Part shown: positions 25,938 to 34,716 of the stretch, piece after piece
How positions within the stretch are numbered: position 1 is the stretch's first letter
How the letters are laid out: each line of letters starts with the position of its first letter
From: an uncultured bacterium
Lineage (GTDB): Bacteria; Myxococcota_A; Bradymonadia; UBA7976; VGTA01
DNA length: 64,000 nt
Direction of reading: 5' to 3'
Assembly: GCA_943788935.1 (NCBI GenBank)
Contig: CALSSE010000015.1
Coordinates: 310,001-374,000 of the forward strand
The notes under the pieces: model-generated
What the model was told of the DNA's origin: nothing
What the model saw: only the letters and a program-made list of their open reading frames with translations
Databases searched by the model: none
Position numbers and translations under genes: made by a program

Positions 25938-28231
25938 GGAGTCATCTCCTCAGGGCCATCTACATTCTCTTCTATAGACATCTCAGACTCACAAGAGCAA
26001 GTCGCCGTGGTGAGTTGGGTGAGAATCTCAACCATCTCTTCAGCGTGTTTTGGACTATAGCAGTGAATATCGGGGTCAAATTGAGCGAGGGGAACGAAGA
26101 GATTAATAGGATCTTGTGGGAGGTTGAGATACATACGACGATCGAAGAGTTCGAAAACTCGACCGATCAGGGTCTCTTTGTCCATTCGATACCCATTAAT
26201 ATCAAGGCTCTCAGGCAGACAGGTACTGATGAGCTCCACGACCTTTTCGCGAGAGACTGAGGTGGTGTTCATCGCTTGCTCAGCGTTAGACCAAGCACAA
26301 TCACTCACATCATCTACGCCGAGATAAAGTTGATCGCGTATCCATTGCCAACCTTCAGGGGTAAGATCTATGATATCACCTGGTTCCTTCTTAAGTGGAC
26401 CGCTCATCACCGCCTCTACACACGCTCGGCGAACTTTATAGGGTGCTTCTGCGCTCGATAGCGCTTGACTAAATGAGGTGAAATAGACCCGGTTCAATCC
26501 TCGAGACTCCTTCTCTTCGGAGAGGGTAGTCATCAATGGAATGTCGCGGGTCGTGAAATCATAACATCGTCGCTCAGTGTTGAGGTAGGTCTCTTCATCG
26601 ATGACCGATCGTTCACCAATCTCTTGAACCTCATATCGAATTTTAGTGAGTGAGACTCGTGGCTCAGCGACTCGAGGATTGGTCCCTGCGCGCATTTCAT
26701 CTCGATTCACCTCACCGTCGAGGTCACCATCGAGCTCAGCGTCAGCCTTGAGAGGGTTGGTATCAGCACGCATCTCAAAGCCATCGAGAAGTAGGTCTCC
26801 ATCGCTATCAGGAGTAAGGGGGTCGGTATTTAGGAAGAGTTCCTCACAATCGCTAAGGCCATCTCCATCACGATCTCCTCGACTATTACAGGTAAGCGCG
26901 GGGGCGTCTGGATCGAGGGGATCGAATCCGCTAGCGCGGAAGCGTACTTCAAAGAGGTCACTGTAACCATCTCCGACCACTCGTCCCCCACGAGACTCAT
27001 CAGAGTCTCTCGATAAAGGATTGGTACCCTCTCGATATTCTTCTGCGTCGCTGAGGCCATCACCATCGCTGTCTACTAAACCTCCGAGTTCAGAGAGTGG
27101 GTCGCTGATAAATGAAGGGTTATGAGCATAAAACTCACGGACATAATAGGTAGAGCGTAGCGAGCTATAATCAAAGTCTAAGAAGGTATTATCGGTGTCG
27201 GCGAGATTAACATCTCTGAAGGTTCCACCACCGGCATCGGCCATACCGTTAAGCAACAGTCGGGCTTGCTCGGTGTTGTATCCAAAATTCGCCGCAGCGG
27301 GTCCACAGACGGACTCTATTACCTCTTGAGGTGAAGAGAGGAGAACAGTGTTGAGGGTGAGCTCTCCAACACCATAAATCGATTCAAGAGTGCGGAGATC
27401 GTCAATCTGTTTTTGTAGCTGCTCTGGTTGATTATAGGCGGGACAAGCGCCCTCCATACCGACATAAGTCTCAGAGAAGGGAGCGCGAGCGTCAGGCGTT
27501 GTATTACAGACGCCGTAGAGCGTATCAGGTCTTAGGCTAATATCATCGACGTCATCGCAGTCATCATCGGTCATATCGAGCAGACCATCACCATCGTTAT
27601 CTACTCCATCACCACAACGAGTTTGATCATCTTCACAACCAAGCCGACATCTAGGCTCAGGAGAACCATCGCTGATAAAGGTGATAATATAACGAGTCCT
27701 CGCTCTCACCGCGACCCCGGATTCTACCATGTCATTCTCTAGTAATCTCAGTGAGGTGGCGAGCGCTCCTTGATAATCGGTCGCAGGTCCCAGCCCTTGG
27801 CTTGGATCAAGATAAGCGGCCATTTCTTGTGGGTTTTGAGTAAAATCTTGCTCTCGAGACCAGTTAGCGAAGCCAATAAAACCTAGATAAATATTGGGTT
27901 GAGGGGCGAGTCGGTTAACGAGCTCATTGAGAACTCTGACTCTTCGATTTTGGCTGTCCGTGCATTGTAGAGATGTACTCTGATCAATGACAAATAAGAT
28001 CTTAATAGGGAAGGCTTCTTCAATAGGTGGTTCACCACAAAAGCGCCCGCTCACCTCTATAAAATGATCGACCTCTGGCGGAGGTGTCGGTGGTGTCGGT
28101 TCTAAAGCGCTACGCGAGCAGGCGCTCAATAAAATGAGCGCTATACAGCTTATCCAGTTACTCACACCACTGAAAGAGATCTTCTTCAGTATACAATGGA
28201 TCAGAGCGGTGGGGTCTTTAATCATTAACAT
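25934..28231 (-). CDS. VWA-domain lipoprotein with TSP3-like repeats (paralogue)
   Basis: 765 residues with a leader ending LLSAC. The VWA domain has DQSTS in FVIDQSTSL as the adhesion motif and ITFISDGSPEPR. It contains a Cys/Asp-rich insert (CGDGVDNDGDGLLDMTDDDC) that itself resembles a MopE-type metal site. TSP3-like repeats follow (DSDGDGLSDAEE, DRDGDGLSDCEE, DSDGDLLLDGFE). The C-terminal region RRCYDFTTRDIPL matches RSCYRFSVRGLP in the next gene, so the two appear to be tandem duplicates that diverged. The 4-bp ATGA overlap with the downstream paralogue indicates an operon. Confidence 0.88.
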   Translation of the reverse strand: MLMIKDPTALIHCILKKISFSGVSNWISCIALILLSACSRSALEPTPPTPPPEVDHFIEVSGRFCGEPPIEEAFPIKILFVIDQSTSLQCTDSQNRRVRVLNELVNRLAPQPNIYLGFIGFANWSREQDFTQNPQEMAAYLDPSQGLGPATDYQGALATSLRLLENDMVESGVAVRARTRYIITFISDGSPEPRCRLGCEDDQTRCGDGVDNDGDGLLDMTDDDCDDVDDISLRPDTLYGVCNTTPDARAPFSETYVGMEGACPAYNQPEQLQKQIDDLRTLESIYGVGELTLNTVLLSSPQEVIESVCGPAAANFGYNTEQARLLLNGMADAGGGTFRDVNLADTDNTFLDFDYSSLRSTYYVREFYAHNPSFISDPLSELGGLVDSDGDGLSDAEEYREGTNPLSRDSDESRGGRVVGDGYSDLFEVRFRASGFDPLDPDAPALTCNSRGDRDGDGLSDCEELFLNTDPLTPDSDGDLLLDGFEMRADTNPLKADAELDGDLDGEVNRDEMRAGTNPRVAEPRVSLTKIRYEVQEIGERSVIDEETYLNTERRCYDFTTRDIPLMTTLSEEKESRGLNRVYFTSFSQALSSAEAPYKVRRACVEAVMSGPLKKEPGDIIDLTPEGWQWIRDQLYLGVDDVSDCAWSNAEQAMNTTSVSREKVVELISTCLPESLDINGYRMDKETLIGRVFELFDRRMYLNLPQDPINLFVPLAQFDPDIHCYSPKHAEEMVEILTQLTTATCSCESEMSIEENVDGPEEMTP

Positions 28232-28306
28232 CGTCGCCTCCTCAATTACCGCCTATGATGCGATTAGAGATGAGCGACCGCAAGGATAAATACGCTTCGA
28301 TTATAC

Positions 28307-28427
28307 TCTCTGCTCTCTGCTCTCTGCTCTCTGCTCTCTGCTCTCTGCTCTCTGCTCTCTGCTACCTACTATCTGCTATCCACTATCTGCTATCTACTAT
28401 CTGTTCTCTGCTCCCTTTGCTCTCTGC
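28307..28427. repeat. 7-bp tandem repeat between VWA and DUF1501 genes
   Basis: TCTCTGC is repeated about eight times, followed by variants on the same seven-base register (TACCTAC, TATCTGC, TATCCAC, TATCTAC) and then more TCTCTGC. The array stops one base before the DUF1501 stop codon. The gap of about 200 bp between the two genes holds no gene. Confidence 0.92.
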
Positions 28428-28428
28428 T

Positions 28429-29889
28429 CTAGATCAAAGCGCTGATGGGAGAGACACGGAAGTCAGCACTAGACTCGGGGATCCCGACCTCATGGAAGAG
28501 AGTCTGTAAGACATGCTCTGGTAAGATGACTTCACCAGCGCTAGGGTTAACCAACGATTGTCCTGTGTGTAAGTTGGCTGCAGTAGGCTGCATACCAACG
28601 TTGGAGGAAGCGCCGATCACTTGACCGCCCCTGATCCCACCACCGATTAAGAAACAGGCATTGGTGAGCGCGTGATCACGACCACCATTGGGGTTGAGGA
28701 GGGGCGTTCTACTAAATTCGCTGAAACCGACAATCGTCGTGTGATCAAGCCAACTTCGTCCGGTCCCTTTATACTCTCGTCCAGAGAGATCATCCACCAT
28801 GCGAGCGACTACATCAAAGCCTCGCTCTTGATTCCGACCTTGATCACTCTCCCAATTGTCAAAGTGAGTGTCGAGCCCATTCGCGACTTGAACGCTTACA
28901 CAGCGGCTCATCCCCGAGCATAGAGCTTGGACAGCGAGCGCTCCTCTGAGCTCTGAGCTGTCATTCGTATTTGTCATGCCATAGAGGCTACGTAGCTCTG
29001 AAAATTCTGGTCTACGGAAGTCGAATCGCTCAGAGAAGCCACCTTGAGTCATCTCAGTAGCCTTAAGTCGAGACTCCTCTGCAGCGCGCCAGAAAGCCGA
29101 CCTCTGGGCAGTACTACAGTTGCTGGCATCAGTGAGTGAGGCGCTGATCTGTCTAGAGATAAGCGAGGAGAGAGGTGGATCAGCGGGGGCGAGTGTACGC
29201 AAAAGATCATCAGTATTACTCACCCTGAGGGCTGAGGCATAATTGGGCTGATCGACGTTAAACGCCTCGACTTGTACAGAGAGATTAGGGATAGGCTCCT
29301 CTGCTCCTAAATGTGCGGCGAGCCATGCGCTACCGCTAGAACCTCTCGCTTGCAACCCGCTAGGCGGACGACCGGTGAGGAAGCGTCTTCGACCGGCTTC
29401 GTGAGTGAGCGTCTCCATGCTCATTCCACGAACAACAGCGAGCCGATCAGCGTGACGGACGAGCTCTCCAATATGTGGACCAAACATCGTTCCGTTCGGA
29501 CTATAAATGACGTTTCGTCCTATACCATCTAGTCGATCATAACCGGGTTGAATCAAGGTACTGCGGAGGCGATCATCAGAGAAGACTCCTGGATCTCTGG
29601 GGTCTAATCCGACGAGGATGTCCCAGCCTCCACTGAAATAGCAGAAGATATAGTAGCGGTCTCGGGTCGCATCAAAGCCGTTCGATTCTTGAGCGAGAGC
29701 GAGCTTGGTAAGCCCATCCCAGCCTCCGAGACCACCTGCGCCGATTAGCCCTTCTGCTCCGATGAGACCTCCAGCGGTGGCTATCCCTCGCAATAGTCCT
29801 CTTCGTGAGAGTTGGTGAGCTTGACCGCTATGTGTTATTCGCTCATGAGCGGTCATCTTTGAGACAGTGTTTTGCTTATACTTACTCAT
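28429..29889 (-). CDS. Tat-exported DUF1501 family protein
   Basis: 486 residues from the ATG at 29889, which has AGGAG nine bases upstream; the frame is open 5' of this but overlaps the upstream gene. The N-terminus has a twin-arginine motif, LSRRGLLRG (R29-R30), followed by a hydrophobic Gly-rich stretch ending in LALAQ, so export is by Tat. The rest is a DUF1501-like domain related to the alkaline-phosphatase/sulfatase fold: YYIFCYFSGGWDILVGLD near the start, then FSEFSRTP, GRDHALTNACFLIGGGIRGG at the end. The biochemical role of DUF1501 proteins is unknown. It follows a QHAGE lipoprotein by 10 bp, in the same operon. Confidence 0.88.
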   Translation of the reverse strand: MSKYKQNTVSKMTAHERITHSGQAHQLSRRGLLRGIATAGGLIGAEGLIGAGGLGGWDGLTKLALAQESNGFDATRDRYYIFCYFSGGWDILVGLDPRDPGVFSDDRLRSTLIQPGYDRLDGIGRNVIYSPNGTMFGPHIGELVRHADRLAVVRGMSMETLTHEAGRRRFLTGRPPSGLQARGSSGSAWLAAHLGAEEPIPNLSVQVEAFNVDQPNYASALRVSNTDDLLRTLAPADPPLSSLISRQISASLTDASNCSTAQRSAFWRAAEESRLKATEMTQGGFSERFDFRRPEFSELRSLYGMTNTNDSSELRGALAVQALCSGMSRCVSVQVANGLDTHFDNWESDQGRNQERGFDVVARMVDDLSGREYKGTGRSWLDHTTIVGFSEFSRTPLLNPNGGRDHALTNACFLIGGGIRGGQVIGASSNVGMQPTAANLHTGQSLVNPSAGEVILPEHVLQTLFHEVGIPESSADFRVSPISALI

Positions 29890-29899
29890 GATCCACTCC

Positions 29900-30898
29900 T
29901 CAATAGCTATAGAAGTCTGGGTGATTAATGAGACCGATGCAGAGGGCTCGCCAGCCAGAGACAGGACTCTGATCAACGAGAGAGGCCGTCTCAAAGAGCC
30001 AACGCCAATAGGCGAGACGAGCGGACTCACCTGCAGGGAGTGCGCGAGAGTGAAAGCGTAGCACTAGCGAACGGACCTGCTGATTTATCGCTTCAGGATC
30101 CTCGGTTGAGCTTAGTTCTGGTGAGAGTGTCCCCCACAAGACCACATCGCCCGAGGCAGGCTCAATTCGAGGATCACTCGCCGCTGCTATATCAAGCTCT
30201 ATTCGCTTGCCACAGACTTGACGTGAGGCATCATCAAGGAATTTCATGAACAGCGCAGAGGGGGTGAGGTCCTCGGTTGTTCGTTGAATAAAGTCGGGTT
30301 TTCCGAGAGTTGCCGATAGAGACTCAAACAGGTTCTGATCTTGATTATTACGGCGTTCACTCCAAAATAATCCTCCACTTACTTGGCGGATCGCTCGATC
30401 GAGTTGATCGAGGTTCATTCTTCGACGAGGTCTCTCGAGTACTCTGATTGGATCCGGAGCGACGAGGCCGACCTCTTCACTATTATTGGCCTCTTCGATA
30501 GATGTTCGATCGAGCTCATCTAGTAAAACAGAGGTGTTTTGTTCACCAGCGTGTTGTTCGCCAGCGTGTTGTTCGCCAGCGTGTTGTTCGCCAGCGTGTT
30601 GTTCGCCAGCGTGTTGTTCGCCAGCGTGTTGTTCGCCAGCATGTTGTTCGCCAGCATGTTGTTCGCCAGCATATTGTTCGCCAGCGTGTTGTTCGCCAGC
30701 GTGTTGTTCGCCAGCATGTTGTTCGCCAGCATGTTGTTCGCCAGCATGTTGTTCTGTACCGGTCTCTTCAGAAGAGTTTTCTATCTTGCCGGTGCAAGCG
30801 CTGAGCACCAAGGCTAAAGAGATCAGAGGTAAAAGTAATGGTCGTTTCAGCATAGGACTGTGCGTGTGAAAGCCTTGTAGATGATTCAATTTATTCAT
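29900..30898 (-). CDS. Lipoprotein with QHAGE repeat tether
   Basis: 332 residues. The start ATG at 30898 shares a base with the upstream stop (TAATG) and has GGAGGGTGAG before it, so it is coupled to the DUF1588-like gene. The leader ends in LVLSAC, a clear lipobox. About 20 residues after the lipidated cysteine begin 14 copies of the pentapeptide QHAGE (one is QYAGE). The C-terminal 200 residues form a helical domain I do not recognise, ending WRALCIGLINHPDFYSY, a phrase similar to the end of DUF1549/DUF1588-type proteins. The repeat probably spaces the folded domain away from the membrane. Confidence 0.82.
   Translation of the reverse strand: MNKLNHLQGFHTHSPMLKRPLLLPLISLALVLSACTGKIENSSEETGTEQHAGEQHAGEQHAGEQHAGEQHAGEQYAGEQHAGEQHAGEQHAGEQHAGEQHAGEQHAGEQHAGEQHAGEQNTSVLLDELDRTSIEEANNSEEVGLVAPDPIRVLERPRRRMNLDQLDRAIRQVSGGLFWSERRNNQDQNLFESLSATLGKPDFIQRTTEDLTPSALFMKFLDDASRQVCGKRIELDIAAASDPRIEPASGDVVLWGTLSPELSSTEDPEAINQQVRSLVLRFHSRALPAGESARLAYWRWLFETASLVDQSPVSGWRALCIGLINHPDFYSY
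30541..30753. repeat. 15-bp in-frame tandem repeat (QHAGE x14)
   Basis: On the plus strand the unit is GTGTTGTTCGCCAGC. The 14 copies differ only at a GCG/GCA position and at one CAT variant giving Tyr. Such near-identity suggests recent expansion or homogenisation. Confidence 0.95.
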
Positions 30899-32640
30899 TA
30901 TCTCACCCTCCGGTAACGCTCGTCAGTGATAATATCTTTAATCAGCTTAGAGTAACGGTATCCATTTCGTGCGAAGCGAACCCCTAGCTGGTCTACCCAC
31001 TGACGATCACGCTCGTCAGCGACGCTGTCACTCATCTCTTTACCGAGCAGCCACTCTGCGGTACGTTGAGCGATGCAGCGGGGAAGACGCTGCCCTGTGA
31101 CTTCGCTATAAGCGAGTAAGCGCGGGCCACGTTCTACGTTGATCTCATGCTCATCACGTCGGAAACTGTAGGCCTTAAGTTTACCGAGATAAGGCACTTC
31201 TTGTTCAGATAGGGTTGAAGTGATGTAATGACTCCGACACTCCGCGCTGCAGTTACCCCCACCTAGTGCACAATTGAGGCAGTCATCCCTTTGAGATGGA
31301 AAGCGCTCTGCGTCTAGGTAGGCGATCCCTTGCTCGGTCCATCGACCCCAATAGGAAGCGGCCGGCTCTAAGAGCGCGTGGCAGTATTTACACCCAGCAC
31401 GCCCTTGTAGATCAGGGTTACGAACACTCTCATCATCGGGTACCGGCAGGCCTCCCTCTGGCGGTTGGAAAGGGCTACAGAGGAAGGTGTCATAAAAACG
31501 GCTCGCTCGCGCTCGATTGGTCTGAAAGCGAAGTAAGAATGCGGGATGAGTGAGCACTCCCGAGTGCTCGCCTTCAAGGATTAACTGTGTCCATCGATCA
31601 CTCTCAGAATAGTTAAAATCAGGGAGCTGCCAATCTGGGATAGGCGAGGGAGACAGAGTATAACGTCCAATACGGGTGTGGTGCTTGAAGAAATGAACGA
31701 GTGGGCCATTGATATAGAAGCGTCTCTCTTGAAAGAGCTCTAGGTAAGACTCACCGCTAATAAAGATAGAGCTCACAAGACGGTCTAATGACTCCGCTAG
31801 AGCGCTGGTCACTTCACGACGAATATTTCCGGTTACACACCATTTAAGTTCCTCACCACAGCCACAATCAGGACGATTTGCCCCTCCATTAGACCCACAA
31901 AACGTTCCATTCGTAGAGTATTCTGTCGTTTGGGCATCGAGCGCACAGATCTTTACAGGTGTCTCAGGCGCCCAATAGGGATTGACCCAAATCCACCCTT
32001 CTCTTCGTGTTCCATCCTCTTGATCAAACATGATCAACTCACCGTCATCATCATAGCTCGCAGGCTCGTTGAGACAAGGGACTCGATCTCCACGGGTTTG
32101 TAATGCTGGATTTCGACGCCAATAGATTTGCTGAGATCTAGAGAGATTGGCGTTATTACCATATGGATTGAGGTTAGATATGTTGTTCCACAGCTGTGAA
32201 CGAATGAATCGACTCGCTTGACGACCAAAGTCTTCGCTGCTGAGCCATTCATCAAGTTGCGCTTCGCTGAGCTTACCTCTGGCCTCTTGTAGTATGTGCT
32301 GCTCTTCCGAATGAGGGAGCCTACCCAAGAGGTCCAAGGTGAGTGACCTGAGGTAGCGTTGAGGGCTCAACCCTCCCTCGACATGTTCATCGAGTCTCCA
32401 CTGACCTGCTTGTCTACTGAGAGCCTCATCAGGACTGATTCGCTGCAGTTCACTCGTTGACATTAACTCGTTTTCTTCGATCACCGGATCGACACATTGA
32501 GCATGGATCGGAGCCTGATAGACCGTGAGCATAAAGGAGGCAGTAATCATAGAGATCAGAGCTCTAATGAGGATGCTCTTTACCCTCGTATGATTTTGAT
32601 CATACACAAGGATGGATGAAGAGATGTTTTGTGCGATCAT
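30898..32640 (-). CDS. DUF1549/DUF1588-like exported protein with a CxxCH site
   Basis: 580 residues from the ATG at 32640, which has AGGAGG five bases upstream; a GTG at 32658 is less likely. A hydrophobic export segment (about 23-48) ends in IHAQC. RYLRSLTLDLLGRLPHSEEQ near residue 95 resembles DUF1549-type domains of planctomycete and myxobacterial proteins. GVLTHPAFLLRFQTN followed by CKYCHALLEPAASYWGRW (about 417 onward) resembles DUF1588, in which CxxCH may bind haem c. A long Cys-containing insert lies in between. It starts a three-gene operon with the QHAGE lipoprotein and the DUF1501 protein. The reaction is unknown; electron transfer is a possibility only. Confidence 0.8.
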   Translation of the reverse strand: MIAQNISSSILVYDQNHTRVKSILIRALISMITASFMLTVYQAPIHAQCVDPVIEENELMSTSELQRISPDEALSRQAGQWRLDEHVEGGLSPQRYLRSLTLDLLGRLPHSEEQHILQEARGKLSEAQLDEWLSSEDFGRQASRFIRSQLWNNISNLNPYGNNANLSRSQQIYWRRNPALQTRGDRVPCLNEPASYDDDGELIMFDQEDGTRREGWIWVNPYWAPETPVKICALDAQTTEYSTNGTFCGSNGGANRPDCGCGEELKWCVTGNIRREVTSALAESLDRLVSSIFISGESYLELFQERRFYINGPLVHFFKHHTRIGRYTLSPSPIPDWQLPDFNYSESDRWTQLILEGEHSGVLTHPAFLLRFQTNRARASRFYDTFLCSPFQPPEGGLPVPDDESVRNPDLQGRAGCKYCHALLEPAASYWGRWTEQGIAYLDAERFPSQRDDCLNCALGGGNCSAECRSHYITSTLSEQEVPYLGKLKAYSFRRDEHEINVERGPRLLAYSEVTGQRLPRCIAQRTAEWLLGKEMSDSVADERDRQWVDQLGVRFARNGYRYSKLIKDIITDERYRRVR

Positions 32641-32693
32641 CGGAACCTCCTTCGACACGAGGGAGCGAGTAAATATAAATACAAGGTAGTATG

Positions 32694-34508
32694 TTATTCA
32701 ATAAAACCATCATTACGCCATTGACGCAAGGAGCCTACTTCATTTTCAGTAAGAGGGGGCAATCCAATCGGCATACTCTGTTGCTCAGTAACGAATATAA
32801 TCTCTTCGATTGAGCTAGCCCATGAGGCTGGAGTAGAGAGGTCTCGAGCTCCTCCTCGACCGTCATGACAAGACTGGCAAGAGCTAAGATAGATGGGCTC
32901 CACATTCTCTCTCCATGTCGTTGGTGGAATGATACTGATCCTTTGTTGAATGATCATAGGCTCTGTTGTTGAGTCATTTGATTCTAGATAAGCGATGAGC
33001 CACAGCTCTCTGTTTTCGATGAATGATTCTGGCAGAGTCGATCGCTCTATAGAGATCACTAGATCTTGACTGAGGAGATCGACCGCCTCTTCGGGAATCA
33101 TCGCCGGGGGCTGAGATAATGATGTATCGCTCGTCCACGCCACTGCTCGATCAAGTGAGGAGGGTTCTACATTATTGAGAGCTGCGCTTAGGGCCTCACT
33201 AGAGAGGGCAGTGTCGCTTAATAACCAAGTCGGCCGTCGCTCTAAGTTAAGTTCGGTGAACCCCGACTCTCCCCAGAGGTATAAACCTCCGCTGTCATCA
33301 CCATGACCTCCGCGCCATAACCCGGTGAGCGGCGCATAGCCAAAGGACTCTTCCATTGATACCTCTAGCAAAGAATGAGTACGCCATAACCTTTGATCTG
33401 CCAAGATCCACAACTGATCATCGCTTGACCACAGTGTGTTGATCGCCATGGAGGCAAAGATGGGGTGCGATGATGAAGACCATGGCTCTCCGATAAGACC
33501 TCCGATGAGGTTTTGATCGGCGAGACCCCACACCTCTGTCTGAGAGAATGTGGGTGCAATATCAGTGTACCATGATGGATGAGACCATTTGGCCTGATCA
33601 GCGATCACTTGCAGCGCTGACTCCGTGCGCCAACTCCACAGCCCTCTTCCTTCAACCCATGGGCCTTTGATCAACAGAGAAGAGCTCAGGTCAACGAGGA
33701 CCTCGGGCCGCATCCAAGATTGATCTTCACTGCGCCATTGGGAGAGACCTCTGTCATCGCTCAGCCATAGAGTATTTTCTAGCCAAACTGCGCTCTTAGC
33801 GTTGGTGAAGTGATCGCTGAGAGGAGATCTTTCCCAGTCACCAAATCCTCCCGCTGAAGTATAGGGAGCGATCCATAGTTCATCAGGATAGAGCAGCGCT
33901 GGTGTCTGACCGAGAGCGAAGGCTTTTAATGGCCGGATCGATGGGGCTGGGTCGGCTGAGGTATCAAATCGTATGGGACGTAATTCTCCCTCTGCGACCT
34001 CCACTCCTGTGGGTAGGGCTTGTAGAGCTGTAGAGTCAGGTGCTCTACGAGACCAAGCTAATAAACCTCGGTTGGTGAGCAATATCCATGACTCTGTATC
34101 TGAGAGTTCGTTAAGAGGCCAGGCGTCTACAACCGACAGCCCACTGATTATCTCAGTTTGAATGACGTCATACACCTCTGGTGTGGGTTGCATTTCTTGC
34201 CCGGATTCAATCTCCTCTCCGGACTCAACCTCCTCCCCAGACTCGACCTCCTCCCCAGACTCGACCTCCTGACCAGATTCGACCTCCTGACCAGATTCGA
34301 CCTCCTGACCAGATTCGACCTCCTGACCAGATTCGACCTCCTGACCAGACTCGACCTCCTGACCAGACTCAGAACTAATGTCGACTCGTCGAGCTGACTC
34401 GCAGCCTACGTGGATTAACGAGAGCGCGATGAGCGATATCGTAAAGATATGAGTTAATGGAGAGGGGAGAGTGGCTGATCTTGGGGACAAAAATCGAAAC
34501 ATAATCAT
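32694..34508 (-). CDS. Lipoprotein with ESGQEV repeat tether and C-terminal CxxCH domain
   Basis: 604 residues with the lipobox HVGC (C36 from the ATG at 34508; an ATG at 34502 with better-spaced AGAGGA is equally plausible). About nine residues after the cysteine come ten copies of the hexapeptide ESGQEV or close variants. The middle (about 110-450) is rich in Trp/Ser/Leu with repeated LWLSDDRGLSQW-like strands, suggesting a beta-propeller. The C-terminus has SCQSCHDGRGG (C544, C547, H548) and QQSMPIGLPPL, the haem-ligand pattern of a small cytochrome c. It lies 53 bp upstream of the DUF1588-like gene and may share its transcript. Confidence 0.8.
   Translation of the reverse strand: MIMFRFLSPRSATLPSPLTHIFTISLIALSLIHVGCESARRVDISSESGQEVESGQEVESGQEVESGQEVESGQEVESGQEVESGEEVESGEEVESGEEIESGQEMQPTPEVYDVIQTEIISGLSVVDAWPLNELSDTESWILLTNRGLLAWSRRAPDSTALQALPTGVEVAEGELRPIRFDTSADPAPSIRPLKAFALGQTPALLYPDELWIAPYTSAGGFGDWERSPLSDHFTNAKSAVWLENTLWLSDDRGLSQWRSEDQSWMRPEVLVDLSSSLLIKGPWVEGRGLWSWRTESALQVIADQAKWSHPSWYTDIAPTFSQTEVWGLADQNLIGGLIGEPWSSSSHPIFASMAINTLWSSDDQLWILADQRLWRTHSLLEVSMEESFGYAPLTGLWRGGHGDDSGGLYLWGESGFTELNLERRPTWLLSDTALSSEALSAALNNVEPSSLDRAVAWTSDTSLSQPPAMIPEEAVDLLSQDLVISIERSTLPESFIENRELWLIAYLESNDSTTEPMIIQQRISIIPPTTWRENVEPIYLSSCQSCHDGRGGARDLSTPASWASSIEEIIFVTEQQSMPIGLPPLTENEVGSLRQWRNDGFIE
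34192..34373. repeat. 18-bp in-frame tandem repeat (ESGQEV x10)
   Basis: The plus-strand unit CCAGATTCGACCTCCTGA and close variants are repeated ten times. The copies nearest the lipid anchor are the most alike; the membrane-distal ones drift to EEV, EEI and QEM. Confidence 0.94.
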
Positions 34509-34716
34509 TCATCCTCTTAGGGTCGTAGGTATGAGGTAGCCCTCTTTAGCCTCTTTGTCTTAATGGCATGGAGAACAGGTCGTCATGCGATAGATGAAGA
34601 GATGAAAGCGTGAAAGTTAGGCTAACCAATAATAAGAGGAGTACAAACTTCTCGTCACTTGATCAAGCGCCTAGAGAGAGAATTAGCTGTGATCTGACAC
34701 ATCGGCGAGGTGATTT

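Noticed and set aside
28255..28509. An 84-residue plus-strand frame through the heptamer array
   Set aside because: Seven-base repeats read as Leu/Cys/Ser/Ala repeats; overlaps the DUF1501 3' end and has no support.
30486..30869. Plus-strand and second minus-strand frames across the QHAGE repeat (Cys/Ser/Pro-, Val/Arg/Gln- and Asn/Leu/Ala-rich)
   Set aside because: By-products of a 15-bp repeat; none has conserved flanks or a plausible start context.
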